The notes: generated from the letters alone by a model not told the origin. DNA of 64,000 bases from Nostoc sp. NIES-4103 (GCF_002368335.1 NZ_AP018288.1:7247246-7311245); one strand, 5' to 3'; numbered from the stretch's first letter, positions 34,421 to 44,542 are shown. Numbers and translations are program-made.

Positions 34421-35155
34421 TCATCCACTTTGTTATTACTGGTTGTCCTTCCTTTGTGGATTGCGGTGTTTGGCTCATCCCAAATCCCATTGTCATAATT
34501 TTATGACAATTAGCCCTGATCCCAGGATAGAAGCAGTTAAAAATGTCATGAAATTATGACAATATGATCCCGAAAGGGCTGATAAATTCGTGGAACACGT
34601 CAAAAAGCGCCGTCATACCCCTTGATCCCAACACAGGGTTACTGGTTAATATTTACTTAACAACAAGAACTCCTCCGATCCCAAAGAAATGCTGATTTTG
34701 GCGTCAATAAGGAATTGAAAGGGAGTGAACCTCAATTTAAAATCAAACTAAAAAACTTCAAATCGGTGAACAGTGAAAAGTAAAAAAATATCAGGAAAAT
34801 AGTTTGAATGCTCCACCAGCAAAGAACTAAAGACTGATAACTCAATCACTAATAACTGTTAACTGATAAACGTTAAAAACTGGGCAAAACCAGGAGTCAG
34901 GAATAAGAAAATCATCTGGGGTGGATGACATTGTGCATAAGCTATTCGCATTTAAAGTACATATTCAACTGTTAAGGTTGTCAATAGTCAGTAGTCAGTA
35001 GTTAATAGTAAATGACAAATGAAAACTAACAACTAGCAACTAACAACTGACAAATGACACATTTACCAAAAAATGTAATTTAAACGCGCATTAGCTCAGC
35101 ATTCTTTAAAACCCGGGGATATCATTTACCTTTCAAACTACTGGAGGCCAAATTC
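34421..35155. other. Intergenic region upstream of the DUF4912 gene
   Basis: No gene is recognised in 735 bases. It contains two TGTCAT...ATGACA palindromes (listed separately), several GATCCC words (about every 50-100 bases), and short direct repeats of AACTGACAA/AACTAACAA type near 35010-35055. The last 60 bases include the ribosome-binding site CTGGAGG for the DUF4912 gene. Confidence 0.5.
34489..34561. promoter_or_regulatory. Pair of TGTCAT/ATGACA palindromes
   Basis: 34489-34510 is a perfect palindrome ATTGTCATAA-TT-TTATGACAAT. 34544-34561 is TGTCAT-GAAATT-ATGACA. The two are centred about 53 bases apart, close to five helical turns, as for a pair of operator sites. They lie about 600 bases from the next gene start, so their target is unclear. 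Confidence 0.45.
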
Positions 35156-36400
35156 ATGGCAAAAGAACGCCCACCGCTAGAAGAGATGACACTGAGGCAA
35201 TTACGCAAAGTTGCCAGCGAATGTAGCATCTCTCGCTATAGCCGAATGCGTAAATCTCAACTGCTGGCAGCGATTCAAGAAGTCCAGCGCAACAAAGTTT
35301 CGCTTAGCCCATCTCGTTCACTGGAGGCACAGGAAACCGTGGAAGCAGCAAAATTTGAATTAGGACAAGAAGATCGTACCGGTGGCTCTCTGGCTGATGT
35401 TGATGAAGGACTCGCAGATTTGCCACAAGGTTACGGTGAAAGCCGGATTGTACTTTTACCCCGCGATCCTCAGTGGGCTTACACTTACTGGGATGTTCCC
35501 AATGAACATAAAGAGGAACTGCGCCGCCAAGGGGGACAACAACTGGCACTGCGGATTTACGATGTTACTGACATCAATATCGATCACCAAAGCCCACACA
35601 GCATTCAGGAATATCCTGCTGATGAGCTAGCAAGGGAATGGTACATACCTGTTCCAGTGAGCGATCGCGATTATGTAATTGACATCGGCTACCGTGCTGT
35701 TGATGGCCGTTGGTTGGTATTAGCTCGTTCTGCCCGCGTACACATTCCTCCTGTTTATCCATCCGATTGGATTGAGGATGTCTTCGTCACTGTCAACTTT
35801 GAAGAAGACTTGCGCGGTAAGACTGTATATGAACTAGTACCTCCTGCTAAGAAGATTGCAGCTACTGTCAATGCAAACGGTAACGCCATCTATGACCAAA
35901 TCTTTGGCTTGGCTGAATCTGCCGAAGCGCAACGGGTTGCTGGTTCTTTATTCGGTTCTCAGCAGCATGTACCAGGTTCTGTACGTCCTGAACAAGCGAT
36001 TAGTTCTTACATCTTCCCATCTGGTGTAGGTATGTGGGCAGTTCCCACTGTCTCAGGTTTAACCATGTCCGGTGTAGGAATGTCGGGTGTTGGCTTCTCT
36101 GCTTCCGCCGTACCAGTGCGTCCTCGCAAGTTCTGGTTAATTGCTGATGCTGAGTTGATTGTTTACGGTGCAACTGAACCCGATGCTACCGTGACAATTG
36201 GCGGTCGTCCAATTAAGCTGAATCCAGATGGTACATTCCGCTTCCAGATGTCCTTCCAAGATGGTTTAATTGACTATCCAATTCTGGCTGTTGCTGCCGA
36301 TGGTGAACAAACACGATCAATTCACATGAAATTTAATCGTGAAACACCGTCTCGAAATACCAATACTAAGGAAGAAGCTGTTTTAGAATGGCTCTCCTAA
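35156..36400 (+). CDS. DUF4912 protein with N-terminal SAP/Rho-N-like motif
   Basis: This 414-residue cytosolic protein is conserved in cyanobacteria and of unknown role. Residues ~8-45 (PPLEEMTLRQLRKVASECSI ... SQLLAAIQEV) form a SAP or Rho N-terminal-like helix pair, often nucleic-acid binding. The DUF4912 domain (about 95-225) has SRIVLLPRDPQWAYTYWDVP and YVIDIGYRAVDGRWLVLARS. A Gly/Ser/Val-rich segment (MSGVGMSGVGFSASAVPV) and a C-terminal beta domain with GATEPDATVTIGGRPIKLNP and LPD-type repeats follow. AAACTACTGGAGGCC before the ATG is a good ribosome-binding site. A terminator follows. Confidence 0.88.
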   Translation: MAKERPPLEEMTLRQLRKVASECSISRYSRMRKSQLLAAIQEVQRNKVSLSPSRSLEAQETVEAAKFELGQEDRTGGSLADVDEGLADLPQGYGESRIVLLPRDPQWAYTYWDVPNEHKEELRRQGGQQLALRIYDVTDINIDHQSPHSIQEYPADELAREWYIPVPVSDRDYVIDIGYRAVDGRWLVLARSARVHIPPVYPSDWIEDVFVTVNFEEDLRGKTVYELVPPAKKIAATVNANGNAIYDQIFGLAESAEAQRVAGSLFGSQQHVPGSVRPEQAISSYIFPSGVGMWAVPTVSGLTMSGVGMSGVGFSASAVPVRPRKFWLIADAELIVYGATEPDATVTIGGRPIKLNPDGTFRFQMSFQDGLIDYPILAVAADGEQTRSIHMKFNRETPSRNTNTKEEAVLEWLS

Positions 36401-36468
36401 CTTACATCTGTTAACTTGCAGATGATTGTGGATGTTAGATAACCCCAGATTGAAATTTTGAATTATTC

Positions 36469-36499
36469 CCCGCTATAGTCGTTCTGTAGCGGGTTTTTA
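36469..36499 (+). terminator. Rho-independent terminator of the DUF4912 gene
   Basis: CCCGCTA / TAGCGGG arms are followed by TTTTTAG. Confidence 0.85.
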
Positions 36500-36507
36500 G
36501 TTTTAAT

Positions 36508-36531
36508 TGTCAGTTGTCAGTTGTCAGTTGT
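36508..36531. repeat. Tandem GTCAGTT repeats
   Basis: Three units of GTCAGTT lie immediately after the terminator. They are followed by CATCCCCCT repeats to about 36590. Confidence 0.8.
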
Positions 36532-36638
36532 TATTTCTCCCTTATCTGCCTCATCCCCCTCATCCCCCTCATCTCCCCTATCTTCCCTGCACCCTATGTG
36601 TAGCAAATTGAAAGTAAAACCTATTACTTTTTACTAAT

Positions 36639-37559
36639 ATGTCTATCAAAAAAATAGTTTTTTTATCTTTCATTACTATATGCCTGCTGTCAGGTTGTAA
36701 AGAAATTGAGGCAAATTCAGCACCGAAACTCCCTAAAAGTTGTCCAGGTGAAGATGCCAATTTCAGTATTGAGTTTTTCAAAACAAATAATCTGGGTAAT
36801 AAGTCTGAAACTGGTATCAACCATGTGATTATTTTTAATCCCAAATCACCAGTCTTAGATTTTAAAGTCAATGTGGGTTTAGCTCATAAACTGTATGCTA
36901 AAGATGCTAGAGGTAATTTCCTTAAAGAATATGTACCAAAAACTTTTCGTGAAATCATAACTGACGAAAATTCTACATTAAATGGGCAAAAACCCTTAGC
37001 AGCAATCAATGCAGACTATATAGGTACTGATGATAAACCCCAAGGCTTAAATATTTCTCGTGGTGTAGAGTATTCAGGAGCCTTTAAAAATAAGCGTTCT
37101 TCTTTCGGTATTTCGGGAGGTAAAGGGGGAGAACGAAGAGCTACTATCCAAGTTGGTAGAAGAGGAAATAATCTTCTTGATGCAAATTTGGTAGGAGGTA
37201 ATGGTAGATTCTATCGTCAAGGTATTTTCAAAGATATTTGTCAAGCATTAGGGGAATTTGCTTGTAAACAAGCAACTAATCGTTCGATGGTAGCTATAAC
37301 TAATAAAGGTTATGTAATTCTTTTAGTAAATGACTTGAAAGCTAATTCAAAGATTGAGGTTTCCTCAGTTAATCAAGAATTGCTTCCAGATATGTTTGAT
37401 GATGTTCTCAAAGGTATAGCACGTAATAATTGTTTAGGTAATATTCAAGAAGGAATGTTGTTTGATGGAGGGATGTCTCCTGGATTATTTTACAATCAAA
37501 AAATATATGTAGAAAACTTTGGGTCAATTGGTTCTGTATTTTTAATTTATAAAAAATAA
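36639..37559 (+). CDS. Lipoprotein with phosphodiester glycosidase domain
   Basis: This 306-residue product has a lipoprotein signal (FLSFITICLLSGCKEI, lipobox LLSGC with Cys near residue 20). The NAGPA-like domain follows: ITDENSTLNGQKPLAAINAD, YSGAFKNKRSSFGISG, MVAITNKGYVILLVNDL and the signature GMLFDGGMSPGLFYNQ. It belongs to the same superfamily as the 16469 gene, but the two are not close in sequence. It is predicted to be anchored in the envelope and to act on sugar-phosphodiester linkages of unknown nature. No ribosome-binding site is obvious before ATG 36639. It is AT-rich relative to its neighbours, which could mean transfer. Confidence 0.82.
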   Translation: MSIKKIVFLSFITICLLSGCKEIEANSAPKLPKSCPGEDANFSIEFFKTNNLGNKSETGINHVIIFNPKSPVLDFKVNVGLAHKLYAKDARGNFLKEYVPKTFREIITDENSTLNGQKPLAAINADYIGTDDKPQGLNISRGVEYSGAFKNKRSSFGISGGKGGERRATIQVGRRGNNLLDANLVGGNGRFYRQGIFKDICQALGEFACKQATNRSMVAITNKGYVILLVNDLKANSKIEVSSVNQELLPDMFDDVLKGIARNNCLGNIQEGMLFDGGMSPGLFYNQKIYVENFGSIGSVFLIYKK

Positions 37560-37963
37560 GAATTTCATCCCCTTGCAGGTGAAGTTTTGGGGTATTGGCA
37601 ATTGGGAATTGGAAATGGGGAATTGGAGGAGATAAGAAGAATAACGCCTGATTTGCTAAGCAAGGGGACAGGAGGAAAATACGAACATATATTACAAATG
37701 TAAAAAAAATCAGTAATAAAACTGTATTTCCTCGGTAATGACTAGAAAATCATAGTGCGATTTTAACAGACCTCTTTGATGGGGGACTCCAAAAAATCAA
37801 AACAACTGCTGGAAGTGTTGATTAGACTTCTTGCAAAAGTTGTGCTTTTCGCCTTTTTCTGCCTTTTTCTTTAGCACTTTTGCGCCTACCTGTGGAAAGC
37901 CACTGCGCGTCTATGGGTGAGGCAAAAAAGTGTGTAAATTTTTTACTTCTTGGAGAAATCCAT
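37560..37963. other. Intergenic region before the M23 peptidase gene
   Basis: The region has no gene. The first part holds rotated GGGAATTGG-type repeats (37597-37630). The frame of the M23 gene is open back to 37880, but the coding start is placed at 37964. Confidence 0.5.
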
Positions 37964-39757
37964 ATGACTTATTTGGTCACTCACCCACTCAGGAGGTGCG
38001 TATCATTTATTCTGGCATTATTCCTGACTTACTTTTGTTTGGGAAAAACTGCGATCGCTGCTCCCCAAACACATACAACTTTTGCCAATAATGATAACTA
38101 TTACCATAGCTTAGCACAAGATATCAGCACTAGAAAAGCTCTGACTGCGAATACAAATAAAACCTACTCAGAATTTGCAACAGAGTTAAAAGACGTTATT
38201 GAAAAAGACAAATCAATCGCTCCATTTCCCACTCTACTAGCAGACAGCACCGGAACGACTAGCTATGTCTGGCCGATTAGCAACAGCGCCACACCGGACG
38301 AAATGAACACTTCTTTCGGGCCGCGCATGAACAACGATAAATGGGACTTCCACGACGGTATCGATCTACCTGACGATTGCGGTACAGATGTCCACGCAGT
38401 CGCAAACGGTACGGTAGTGGATGCAGGTAACGCTGACTCGAACAACAGTTCGCGCCATGTGGTATTGAAAGTGAATGACTCCACCGATGGCGACATCTAC
38501 GTCTACTACCTGCATCTAGAGTCCATTGCCGTGTCATCGGGATCTGTGTCACAGGGAGATGTCCTCGGCAAGGTGGGCAAAGACAATGCCAACTACTGCC
38601 ATCTGCACCTTGAACTCCGCCGCGGTAATAGACAACAAATAAGCAGCTATCATCCGCTGCGCTACCTGCCTTATACTAATACGCCCAACTTCACCGCACC
38701 GACAAGCGCACGTTTCAATCGCCAGAGTAATGGCTTAATGGCAGCGCGGCTACTTTTTGATGCCAGCAGCAGACTGGAGGGCGACCTCGAACGGGTGGAA
38801 GTGGATCTTAAAAACGGCACAACTCTGCTAGGAACACCGCGAGTAGTCAACTTCAACGATAAGACAACAATCCAAGAGGGCAACGGCGACGAATTCGCCT
38901 TTACCAACGATATCGCTGTTGAAGGCTACCAGAGTTCAAACATGGGGCCAAATGGTGACAACCGCAACGACCTCAAATACAGTATTATTGTGCGGAACCT
39001 ACCCAGCGACTGCAACACTTTAGTGGCAAGAGTCTACGATGTTAGGGGTACTCATGTAGTCACCAGTGCAGCTATTACCGTACCCAACCAAACAACCATT
39101 GAGGAGAGTTTGAACTTCGAGGACGGTTTGACGATACCCACAGGATGGACACAGATTATTAGCACGTCGGGTGCAGGGACATCAATTGCCAATGATGCAA
39201 CCATTGCCCATGGTGGCACACGCAGCCTACGTTCCACCGACAATTCCAACACTGAGTCAAGTTCACAGCAGGCAGGGATCGAGTATGACTTGCCCAACAA
39301 TCGCTTCGAGTGGCAAGTTGAGAGTTGGATTCGTCCAAGTACGCTTGAGCTTTCTGACGACAGCAACCAAGTCTACCTGCTAGACTTCCTCACTGAACAA
39401 GGTATAAACCCAAGCGTTGCTGCTCGTATTCGATACTATGCGCCAAAGTCGCTTTTTGCTGAGATCGTAGCCAGAAGACCAGACAACATCCCTGGTAAGG
39501 AAAACCTTGCGATTAACAGTAGCAAAGAGGCTATTATCACCGGCACTTGGCGCAATTGGAGACTTCGCCTCTCGCGCATCGGCACACGGGAGACAAAGGC
39601 GGTGCTGTATTTGGATAACGAGAAAAAGGCCGAGCTGTTTTGGGATTCAACCGCCTACGAACCAAGTAAAGTGCAGGTGGGAATTGGTCGCAGCTTCTCA
39701 AAAGCGAAAGCAACCGTAAACACAGATGACGTGCTGTTGACTGAGAAGACGCTGTAG
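37964..39757 (+). CDS. Exported M23 (LytM-type) peptidase with C-terminal beta-sandwich
   Basis: This 597-residue exported protein has a signal peptide of about 34 residues (FILALFLTYFCLGKTAIAA). The LytM/M23 zinc endopeptidase domain has HDGIDLPDDCG (ligands His and Asp), ANGTVVDAG, YVYYLHLESI and CHLHLELRRG (HxH ligand), so the metal site is complete. It probably cuts peptidoglycan cross-bridges or another Gly-rich peptide. The middle ~130 residues are unrecognised. The C-terminal ~210 residues (SLNFEDGLTIPTGW to the end) look like a concanavalin/LamG-type binding domain. ATG 37964 has GGAGAAAT before it; the frame extends 84 bases further up without support. From about 38230 on the DNA is visibly richer in G+C than the 5' part and the neighbours. 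Confidence 0.87.
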   Translation: MTYLVTHPLRRCVSFILALFLTYFCLGKTAIAAPQTHTTFANNDNYYHSLAQDISTRKALTANTNKTYSEFATELKDVIEKDKSIAPFPTLLADSTGTTSYVWPISNSATPDEMNTSFGPRMNNDKWDFHDGIDLPDDCGTDVHAVANGTVVDAGNADSNNSSRHVVLKVNDSTDGDIYVYYLHLESIAVSSGSVSQGDVLGKVGKDNANYCHLHLELRRGNRQQISSYHPLRYLPYTNTPNFTAPTSARFNRQSNGLMAARLLFDASSRLEGDLERVEVDLKNGTTLLGTPRVVNFNDKTTIQEGNGDEFAFTNDIAVEGYQSSNMGPNGDNRNDLKYSIIVRNLPSDCNTLVARVYDVRGTHVVTSAAITVPNQTTIEESLNFEDGLTIPTGWTQIISTSGAGTSIANDATIAHGGTRSLRSTDNSNTESSSQQAGIEYDLPNNRFEWQVESWIRPSTLELSDDSNQVYLLDFLTEQGINPSVAARIRYYAPKSLFAEIVARRPDNIPGKENLAINSSKEAIITGTWRNWRLRLSRIGTRETKAVLYLDNEKKAELFWDSTAYEPSKVQVGIGRSFSKAKATVNTDDVLLTEKTL

Positions 39758-39837
39758 GGAAGCATGGGAGCAGGGGAGATGAGGGGGATAGGGGGCAGGG
39801 AGGATAAGGGGGATGAGGGAGAATAATCAATGCCCTG

Positions 39838-39897
39838 TGCCCCATGCCCCATTCCCAATTCCCCATTCCCAATTCCCAATTCCCAATTCCCAATTCC
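39838..39897. repeat. Tandem CCCAATTC repeats
   Basis: Six rotated copies of CCCAATTC/CCCATTC units run up to the stop codon of the M1 aminopeptidase gene. They are the complement type of the GGGAATT array at 7667. Confidence 0.9.
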
Positions 39898-42515
39898 TAT
39901 AATTTAGATTTGGCTTCTAAGTTTTCTAAGCGGCTGATCAATTCTTGGTTTTGTTGTTTGAGTTGGTCGAGTTCTTCACGCAAGGTACGCAGGGCAGTTT
40001 CTGTACCAACATTCTTTTGGACATTGGCAAGGGCTTCCTCAGCATTGCGACGCACACGTCCATCTGGTGTTTGGTCAACTAGCGATCGCAAAATGCCGAT
40101 GGCTTTGGGAGTTTCCATTTTTCCCAATGCTGCAACTACTGCTACTTGGGTTAAAAAGAAGGTTTCTTTGGCTAATTCTGCTAGCCTTTCTAAAATCCGT
40201 TCCAAATTAGCCGGACTCTGACCTACAGAAATTTTCCCTAAAGCACGAATTGCCGATAAACGCAACCGCTGTGTTACACCAAGTTTAGTATATTCCAGTA
40301 CCAAATTTAAAGCCGCTTCGGAAGTTTTGAGTTCAGCTAAACCTGCGATCGCACCACTTCGTACTATTTCATTCCAACCCGCTTTTTCTTCTAAAACGGA
40401 TTTTAAAAGCTTGATGACCTTTTCTTCCTTGGGCTTTTCTTCTAAGTTAGCAGCTGCGATCGCTCCAATGGCGGTAGCTGCTTCCGCTTCTACGTAGTAG
40501 CTTGGATCACCATCTTGCACCAGTTTTTTCACAGCTTTGTAGCTTTCATAGGTTTTGATGTTACCAAGTGCTTCTACCACAGCCCGCCGCACGCGAGGAT
40601 TTTTATCTTCCAACCCAGGAACTAAAGCATCGAAGGCTTGATCCAATTTAATTTCTGCCAATTTTTGAGCTACTTCGACTCGCACACCCCAAAATAACTC
40701 ATTTTGCAGTGCTGCGGATAATGCTTTGATGGCTTCTAATCCACCTTTTGCTGCTAAAGCTGAGGCTGCATAGATACGAGAAATGGGGTCGGGGTCAAAT
40801 TCTAACTGTGCTTTTAACTCCGGTACTGGGTAATCCAAAGACACAGTTTTCAGGAAATTATTCCCCACATCAAAGCTGATAAATTGGGGTTTTTCTGCAA
40901 GTGGAAAATAAAAGCTTTGTTCGCGTTCATTCACCCGCACGGTAAAAGTTTTGAGTGCTGAATGCTGGGTGCTGAGTTTGACATCACTGCTAACTTCTTT
41001 AGAATTGGTGTAGCCAAAACCGATGGGGATTCTCAAGTCAAATAAATCTTTATTGCCATTAATGTTTACTTGGGTTTGAGTCACTGTAACTTTTGCTAAA
41101 TTAGCATCCTCATCCCAAGAGTAAGCCACTTTAAAATCTGGATGACCGCCACGATAAACATACTGGTCGAATAAAAACGCGAGATTGCGTCCAGTTGCTT
41201 TTTCAATCGCCCTTAGCAAGTCTATTGTTTCCACAGTTTTGTGGGCATTATCCTGGACAAATGTTTGAATTGCCGACCAAAACAATTCTTCTCCCAGTTC
41301 TGCCCGAATCATGTGATAAACACAAGACCCTTTTTCGTAGATGTGGCAGTCATAAAGTTCGATCGCTTCCCGGTAAACATGCGTTACTATTGGCCGACGG
41401 TAGCGGTTGCTATCTTCGGTTAAGTAACTGCGAGCTTCCAATAACCGATAGTATGCTGCTTCTATTGACCCATACTCATGTTCTGTCCACATTACTTCAG
41501 AATAGGTAGCCATGCCTTCTTTCACCCAAGCATGAGACCAATGTTTAATTACAACTAAATCGCCAAACCACTGGTGTGCTAGTTCGTGGACTACTAAACT
41601 TTCTGTGCCACGATTATCTAAAGCGGCGCGTTCATCGAGTAAACAGCGGTCTGTTAACAAAGTTGTGGAAGTATTTTCCATCCCGCCAAAGATGAAGTCG
41701 TCAACGCAAACTTGAGCATATTTGGGGAAAGGATAGGGATAACCATACTTTTCGCTCAAAAATTCGATCATCCTGGGAGTTTTGCCCATGCTGAGTTTGG
41801 CATCTTTCTCCCGTCCCTTTTCTACGTAGTATGTAACAGGTTTACCCTGCCACTGGTCGCGAATTTCTGCAAAGTCGCCTACTGCTAAAGTCATCAAGTA
41901 GGTAGGATGAACTTGTTGCTGTGACCAATGGTAGATTTTGTGGTCACCATCTTTTTGGGTGTCAATTAGTTCGCCGTTGGAAATGGCAATTAAATTTTTG
42001 GGAACACGAACGCGAATTTCGGAAGTAGACAATTGTCCTGGGTAGTCAAAGCAGGGAAACCAAAAACGAGAGTCTTCATCTTCTCCCTGAGTCCAGACTT
42101 GGGTGGGCTTGTTGGGGTAGTGTTTATCTGGTTGAATGAAGTAAATACCGCGTTGGGGTTTTTCCACCGAGTAGGCGATCGCAATCAACAGTCTTTTACC
42201 AACCTGGGTAGGCTGCGAAAGTTTGATCAAAAGCTGTTCGCCATCGTAGTCAAAATTTTCTGATACCTCATCCACCAGTACAGACTCGATATGCAAATTC
42301 ACTGCATCCAAACTCAAACGCTCAATACCGCTGCGAATTGGCAATAAGCGAATGTTGCAAATGCCGTGGTAACTTTGGTTGGGAATATCCAAGCCCAGAT
42401 CTAGAAAAATATGCTCTACCTGTCCTGGGCGATCAGGATTGTAGTGTGGTTTTGCTCCTGGTAATTCAAAAGATTTGTGTCCGTTATTTTCTGTATCAAA
42501 ATAAAATTGCGACAT
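39897..42515 (-). CDS. M1 family metalloaminopeptidase with HEAT repeats
   Basis: This is a zinc aminopeptidase of 872 residues, cytosolic (no signal). The N-terminal beta domain is followed by the substrate motif FGGMENTSTTLL (GGMEN in place of GAMEN) and the zinc site HELAHQWFGD ... WVKEGMATYSE, then the catalytic Tyr region. The C-terminal half (from about residue 590) has HEAT/PBS-type repeats (KNPRVRRAVVEALGNIK, ALGKMETPKAIGILRSLVDQ), ending in a leucine-zipper-like coil (LREELDQLKQQNQELISRLE). I took Met 42515 (MSQFYFDTE) because the 30-residue upstream extension reads like noncoding sequence. Confidence 0.94.
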   Translation of the reverse strand: MSQFYFDTENNGHKSFELPGAKPHYNPDRPGQVEHIFLDLGLDIPNQSYHGICNIRLLPIRSGIERLSLDAVNLHIESVLVDEVSENFDYDGEQLLIKLSQPTQVGKRLLIAIAYSVEKPQRGIYFIQPDKHYPNKPTQVWTQGEDEDSRFWFPCFDYPGQLSTSEIRVRVPKNLIAISNGELIDTQKDGDHKIYHWSQQQVHPTYLMTLAVGDFAEIRDQWQGKPVTYYVEKGREKDAKLSMGKTPRMIEFLSEKYGYPYPFPKYAQVCVDDFIFGGMENTSTTLLTDRCLLDERAALDNRGTESLVVHELAHQWFGDLVVIKHWSHAWVKEGMATYSEVMWTEHEYGSIEAAYYRLLEARSYLTEDSNRYRRPIVTHVYREAIELYDCHIYEKGSCVYHMIRAELGEELFWSAIQTFVQDNAHKTVETIDLLRAIEKATGRNLAFLFDQYVYRGGHPDFKVAYSWDEDANLAKVTVTQTQVNINGNKDLFDLRIPIGFGYTNSKEVSSDVKLSTQHSALKTFTVRVNEREQSFYFPLAEKPQFISFDVGNNFLKTVSLDYPVPELKAQLEFDPDPISRIYAASALAAKGGLEAIKALSAALQNELFWGVRVEVAQKLAEIKLDQAFDALVPGLEDKNPRVRRAVVEALGNIKTYESYKAVKKLVQDGDPSYYVEAEAATAIGAIAAANLEEKPKEEKVIKLLKSVLEEKAGWNEIVRSGAIAGLAELKTSEAALNLVLEYTKLGVTQRLRLSAIRALGKISVGQSPANLERILERLAELAKETFFLTQVAVVAALGKMETPKAIGILRSLVDQTPDGRVRRNAEEALANVQKNVGTETALRTLREELDQLKQQNQELISRLENLEAKSKL

Positions 42516-42829
42516 AGATGTTTTCTGGCCTTTTAATCCTGAAAATTCTAGCTTGATATTTTGAAAAAAAATAACGCTATCTGCAATTATTCCCCAATTG
42601 ATCAAAACTAGGGTGTAGGGTGCGACGATTGGTCATCTATAGTGTCAAAGCAAATGAATCACTTGCTGCTGTTGTTCCTACTCCTGGAGTCGTATGGTCT
42701 TCAGGAGTTGTTTGCTTTCAAACAAACCCGCTCTTATGTACGTTGCTTGCTCGTTGGGACATTGGCTACAAAGACCCGTGGTTAATTTTAACTGACCTTG
42801 AACCACATCAGGTTAGAGAACTCTATTAA

Positions 42830-44542
42830 CTATTTTAAGGTAGGTGTAGGGACGTTGACAGTTTGGTAAGCATTTTTGATACCAACCCACTTACTCGCAA
42901 TTGGCATTCGCCAACCAGTACCAAAAGCGCGATCAGTAATTTTTAAACCAGGGGGTGCTTGTCGCCGCTTAAATTCAGCACGGGCTACCATTTGGATAAC
43001 TCGGTTAACAATTGCTGCGTCGTGACCTGCATCGACTATCTGTGCAGCTGATTGATGGTCGTGAATCAGGCGTTGCAAGATGTCGTCTAAAACTTCGTAG
43101 GGTGGTAGAGAATCTTGGTCAACTTGACCTGGTTTGAGTTCAGCGCTGGGTGCTTTGGTGAGGATATTTTGCGGGATGATTTCACCATTACGATTTAACC
43201 AATGGCAAAGTGCATAAACGCAGGTTTTGGGAACATCGGCAATTACTGCTAAACCCCCATTCATATCACCATAGAGGGTACAGTAACCCACTGCCATTTC
43301 TGACTTGTTGCCAGTAGATAACAAAAGATAGCCGAATTTGTTAGCGATCGCCATTAATAGGTTACCGCGAATTCGCGACTGAATATTCTCTTCTGCGATG
43401 CCAAACTCAGTTCCTGCAAACAATTGTGCAAGGGAATGATCAAAGCCTTGCATTAATTCCTCTATGGGTAAAATATGAGTTTGGATACTCAAATTTTTGC
43501 CTAATGCTAAAGCATCGCTAACAGAATGTTCTGAACTGTAAGGGGAAGGCATGAGGACACCGAGGACATTTTCTTTACCGAGTGCCGCAGTTGCGATCGC
43601 AGCTACCAGTGCAGAATCAATTCCTCCACTCAAACCTAGCACTACTTTCTCAAAGCGGCACTTGCGGGCATAATCTTTGACTCCCAAAACCAAAGCCTGG
43701 CAAATTTCTTCTTCTTCTGATTCATACTCCGGCGCTATGGAATTTAATTGCAAATCCCGCTGTACTTCGTCAAATTCAACTAATACCAAATCGCTTTCAA
43801 AACCAAGGGCACGACAGATGATTTCACCTTGACGATTGAAGGCAAAACTACGCCCATCAAAAATTAAGTCATCATTTCCCCCTACTTGATTCGCGTAAAT
43901 CACAGGTTTTTGAAAACGCACAGCACTGTGCTTGAGCATTGCTTCTCTAAAGCGCTGCTTGCCTACGCTATAAGGTGAAGCAGATAAATTCACAATTAAA
44001 TCTACACCCAAAATTGCCAAGTCAGCAATAGGATTTACTGCATAACTACGTTTGCCCCAAAACTCCTCATCGTTCCATAAATCTTCGCAAATAGTTACGC
44101 CTATATCGATATTGTCTAAAGTGAAATAATTAGCTTGTAAACCTGGTTCAAAATAGCGGTGTTCGTCAAAGACATCATAAGTAGGCAAAAGACGCTTATG
44201 AAAAACTTGCTGAATTTTGCCTGATTCTAATAAAGCTATACTGTTAAATAAAGTTTTACCACCAGTAATATGTGCTTTGGTATTTTCTTCAACCATTCCC
44301 ACTAATACAGCTAATGTTGGTGGTAAATCTCTTGCCAATTCTTGTAAAGTGGCACCCATTGCTTCCACAAAAGTGGGATTTAATAACAAATCCCTTGGTG
44401 GATAGCCACATAAAGAAAGTTCTGGCGTTAACAATAAACGCGCACCTGCGGCTGCTGCTTGATGTGCTATTTCCAAAATTTTTTGGGCGTTTCCTGGCAA
44501 GTCTCCAATTGTCGGATTAAGTTGAGCGATCGCGATTTTCAT
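42830..44542 (-). CDS. nadE: Glutamine-hydrolysing NAD+ synthase
   Basis: This enzyme makes NAD+ from nicotinate adenine dinucleotide using glutamine and ATP, the last step of NAD synthesis. The 570-residue two-domain form has an N-terminal nitrilase-type glutaminase with triad Glu41 (TPELSLCGYPP), Lys116 (FHKRLLPTYDVFDE) and Cys152 (GVTICEDLWND), and a C-terminal synthetase with the P-loop LGLSGGIDSALVAAIA and STGNKSEMAVGYCTLYGDM. It is the last gene of a minus-strand NAD cluster (pncB, nadD, nrtR-like, nadE). A stretch of CAATGGT repeats separates it from the regulator gene. Confidence 0.97.
   Translation of the reverse strand: MKIAIAQLNPTIGDLPGNAQKILEIAHQAAAAGARLLLTPELSLCGYPPRDLLLNPTFVEAMGATLQELARDLPPTLAVLVGMVEENTKAHITGGKTLFNSIALLESGKIQQVFHKRLLPTYDVFDEHRYFEPGLQANYFTLDNIDIGVTICEDLWNDEEFWGKRSYAVNPIADLAILGVDLIVNLSASPYSVGKQRFREAMLKHSAVRFQKPVIYANQVGGNDDLIFDGRSFAFNRQGEIICRALGFESDLVLVEFDEVQRDLQLNSIAPEYESEEEEICQALVLGVKDYARKCRFEKVVLGLSGGIDSALVAAIATAALGKENVLGVLMPSPYSSEHSVSDALALGKNLSIQTHILPIEELMQGFDHSLAQLFAGTEFGIAEENIQSRIRGNLLMAIANKFGYLLLSTGNKSEMAVGYCTLYGDMNGGLAVIADVPKTCVYALCHWLNRNGEIIPQNILTKAPSAELKPGQVDQDSLPPYEVLDDILQRLIHDHQSAAQIVDAGHDAAIVNRVIQMVARAEFKRRQAPPGLKITDRAFGTGWRMPIASKWVGIKNAYQTVNVPTPTLK

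Noticed and set aside
34489..34561. The TGTCAT palindromes as ends of a Tn7-like or CRISPR-associated transposon
   Set aside because: No transposition genes, no duplicated flank and the half-sites face each other within 75 bases; an operator reading fits better.
38263..38552. Antisense frames opposite the M23 peptidase gene
   Set aside because: Higher G+C reduces stop codons on the other strand. The sense frame has the complete catalytic motifs.
42516..42605. 30-residue extension of the M1 aminopeptidase
   Set aside because: No family similarity; Met 42515 gives the normal start of the N-terminal domain.
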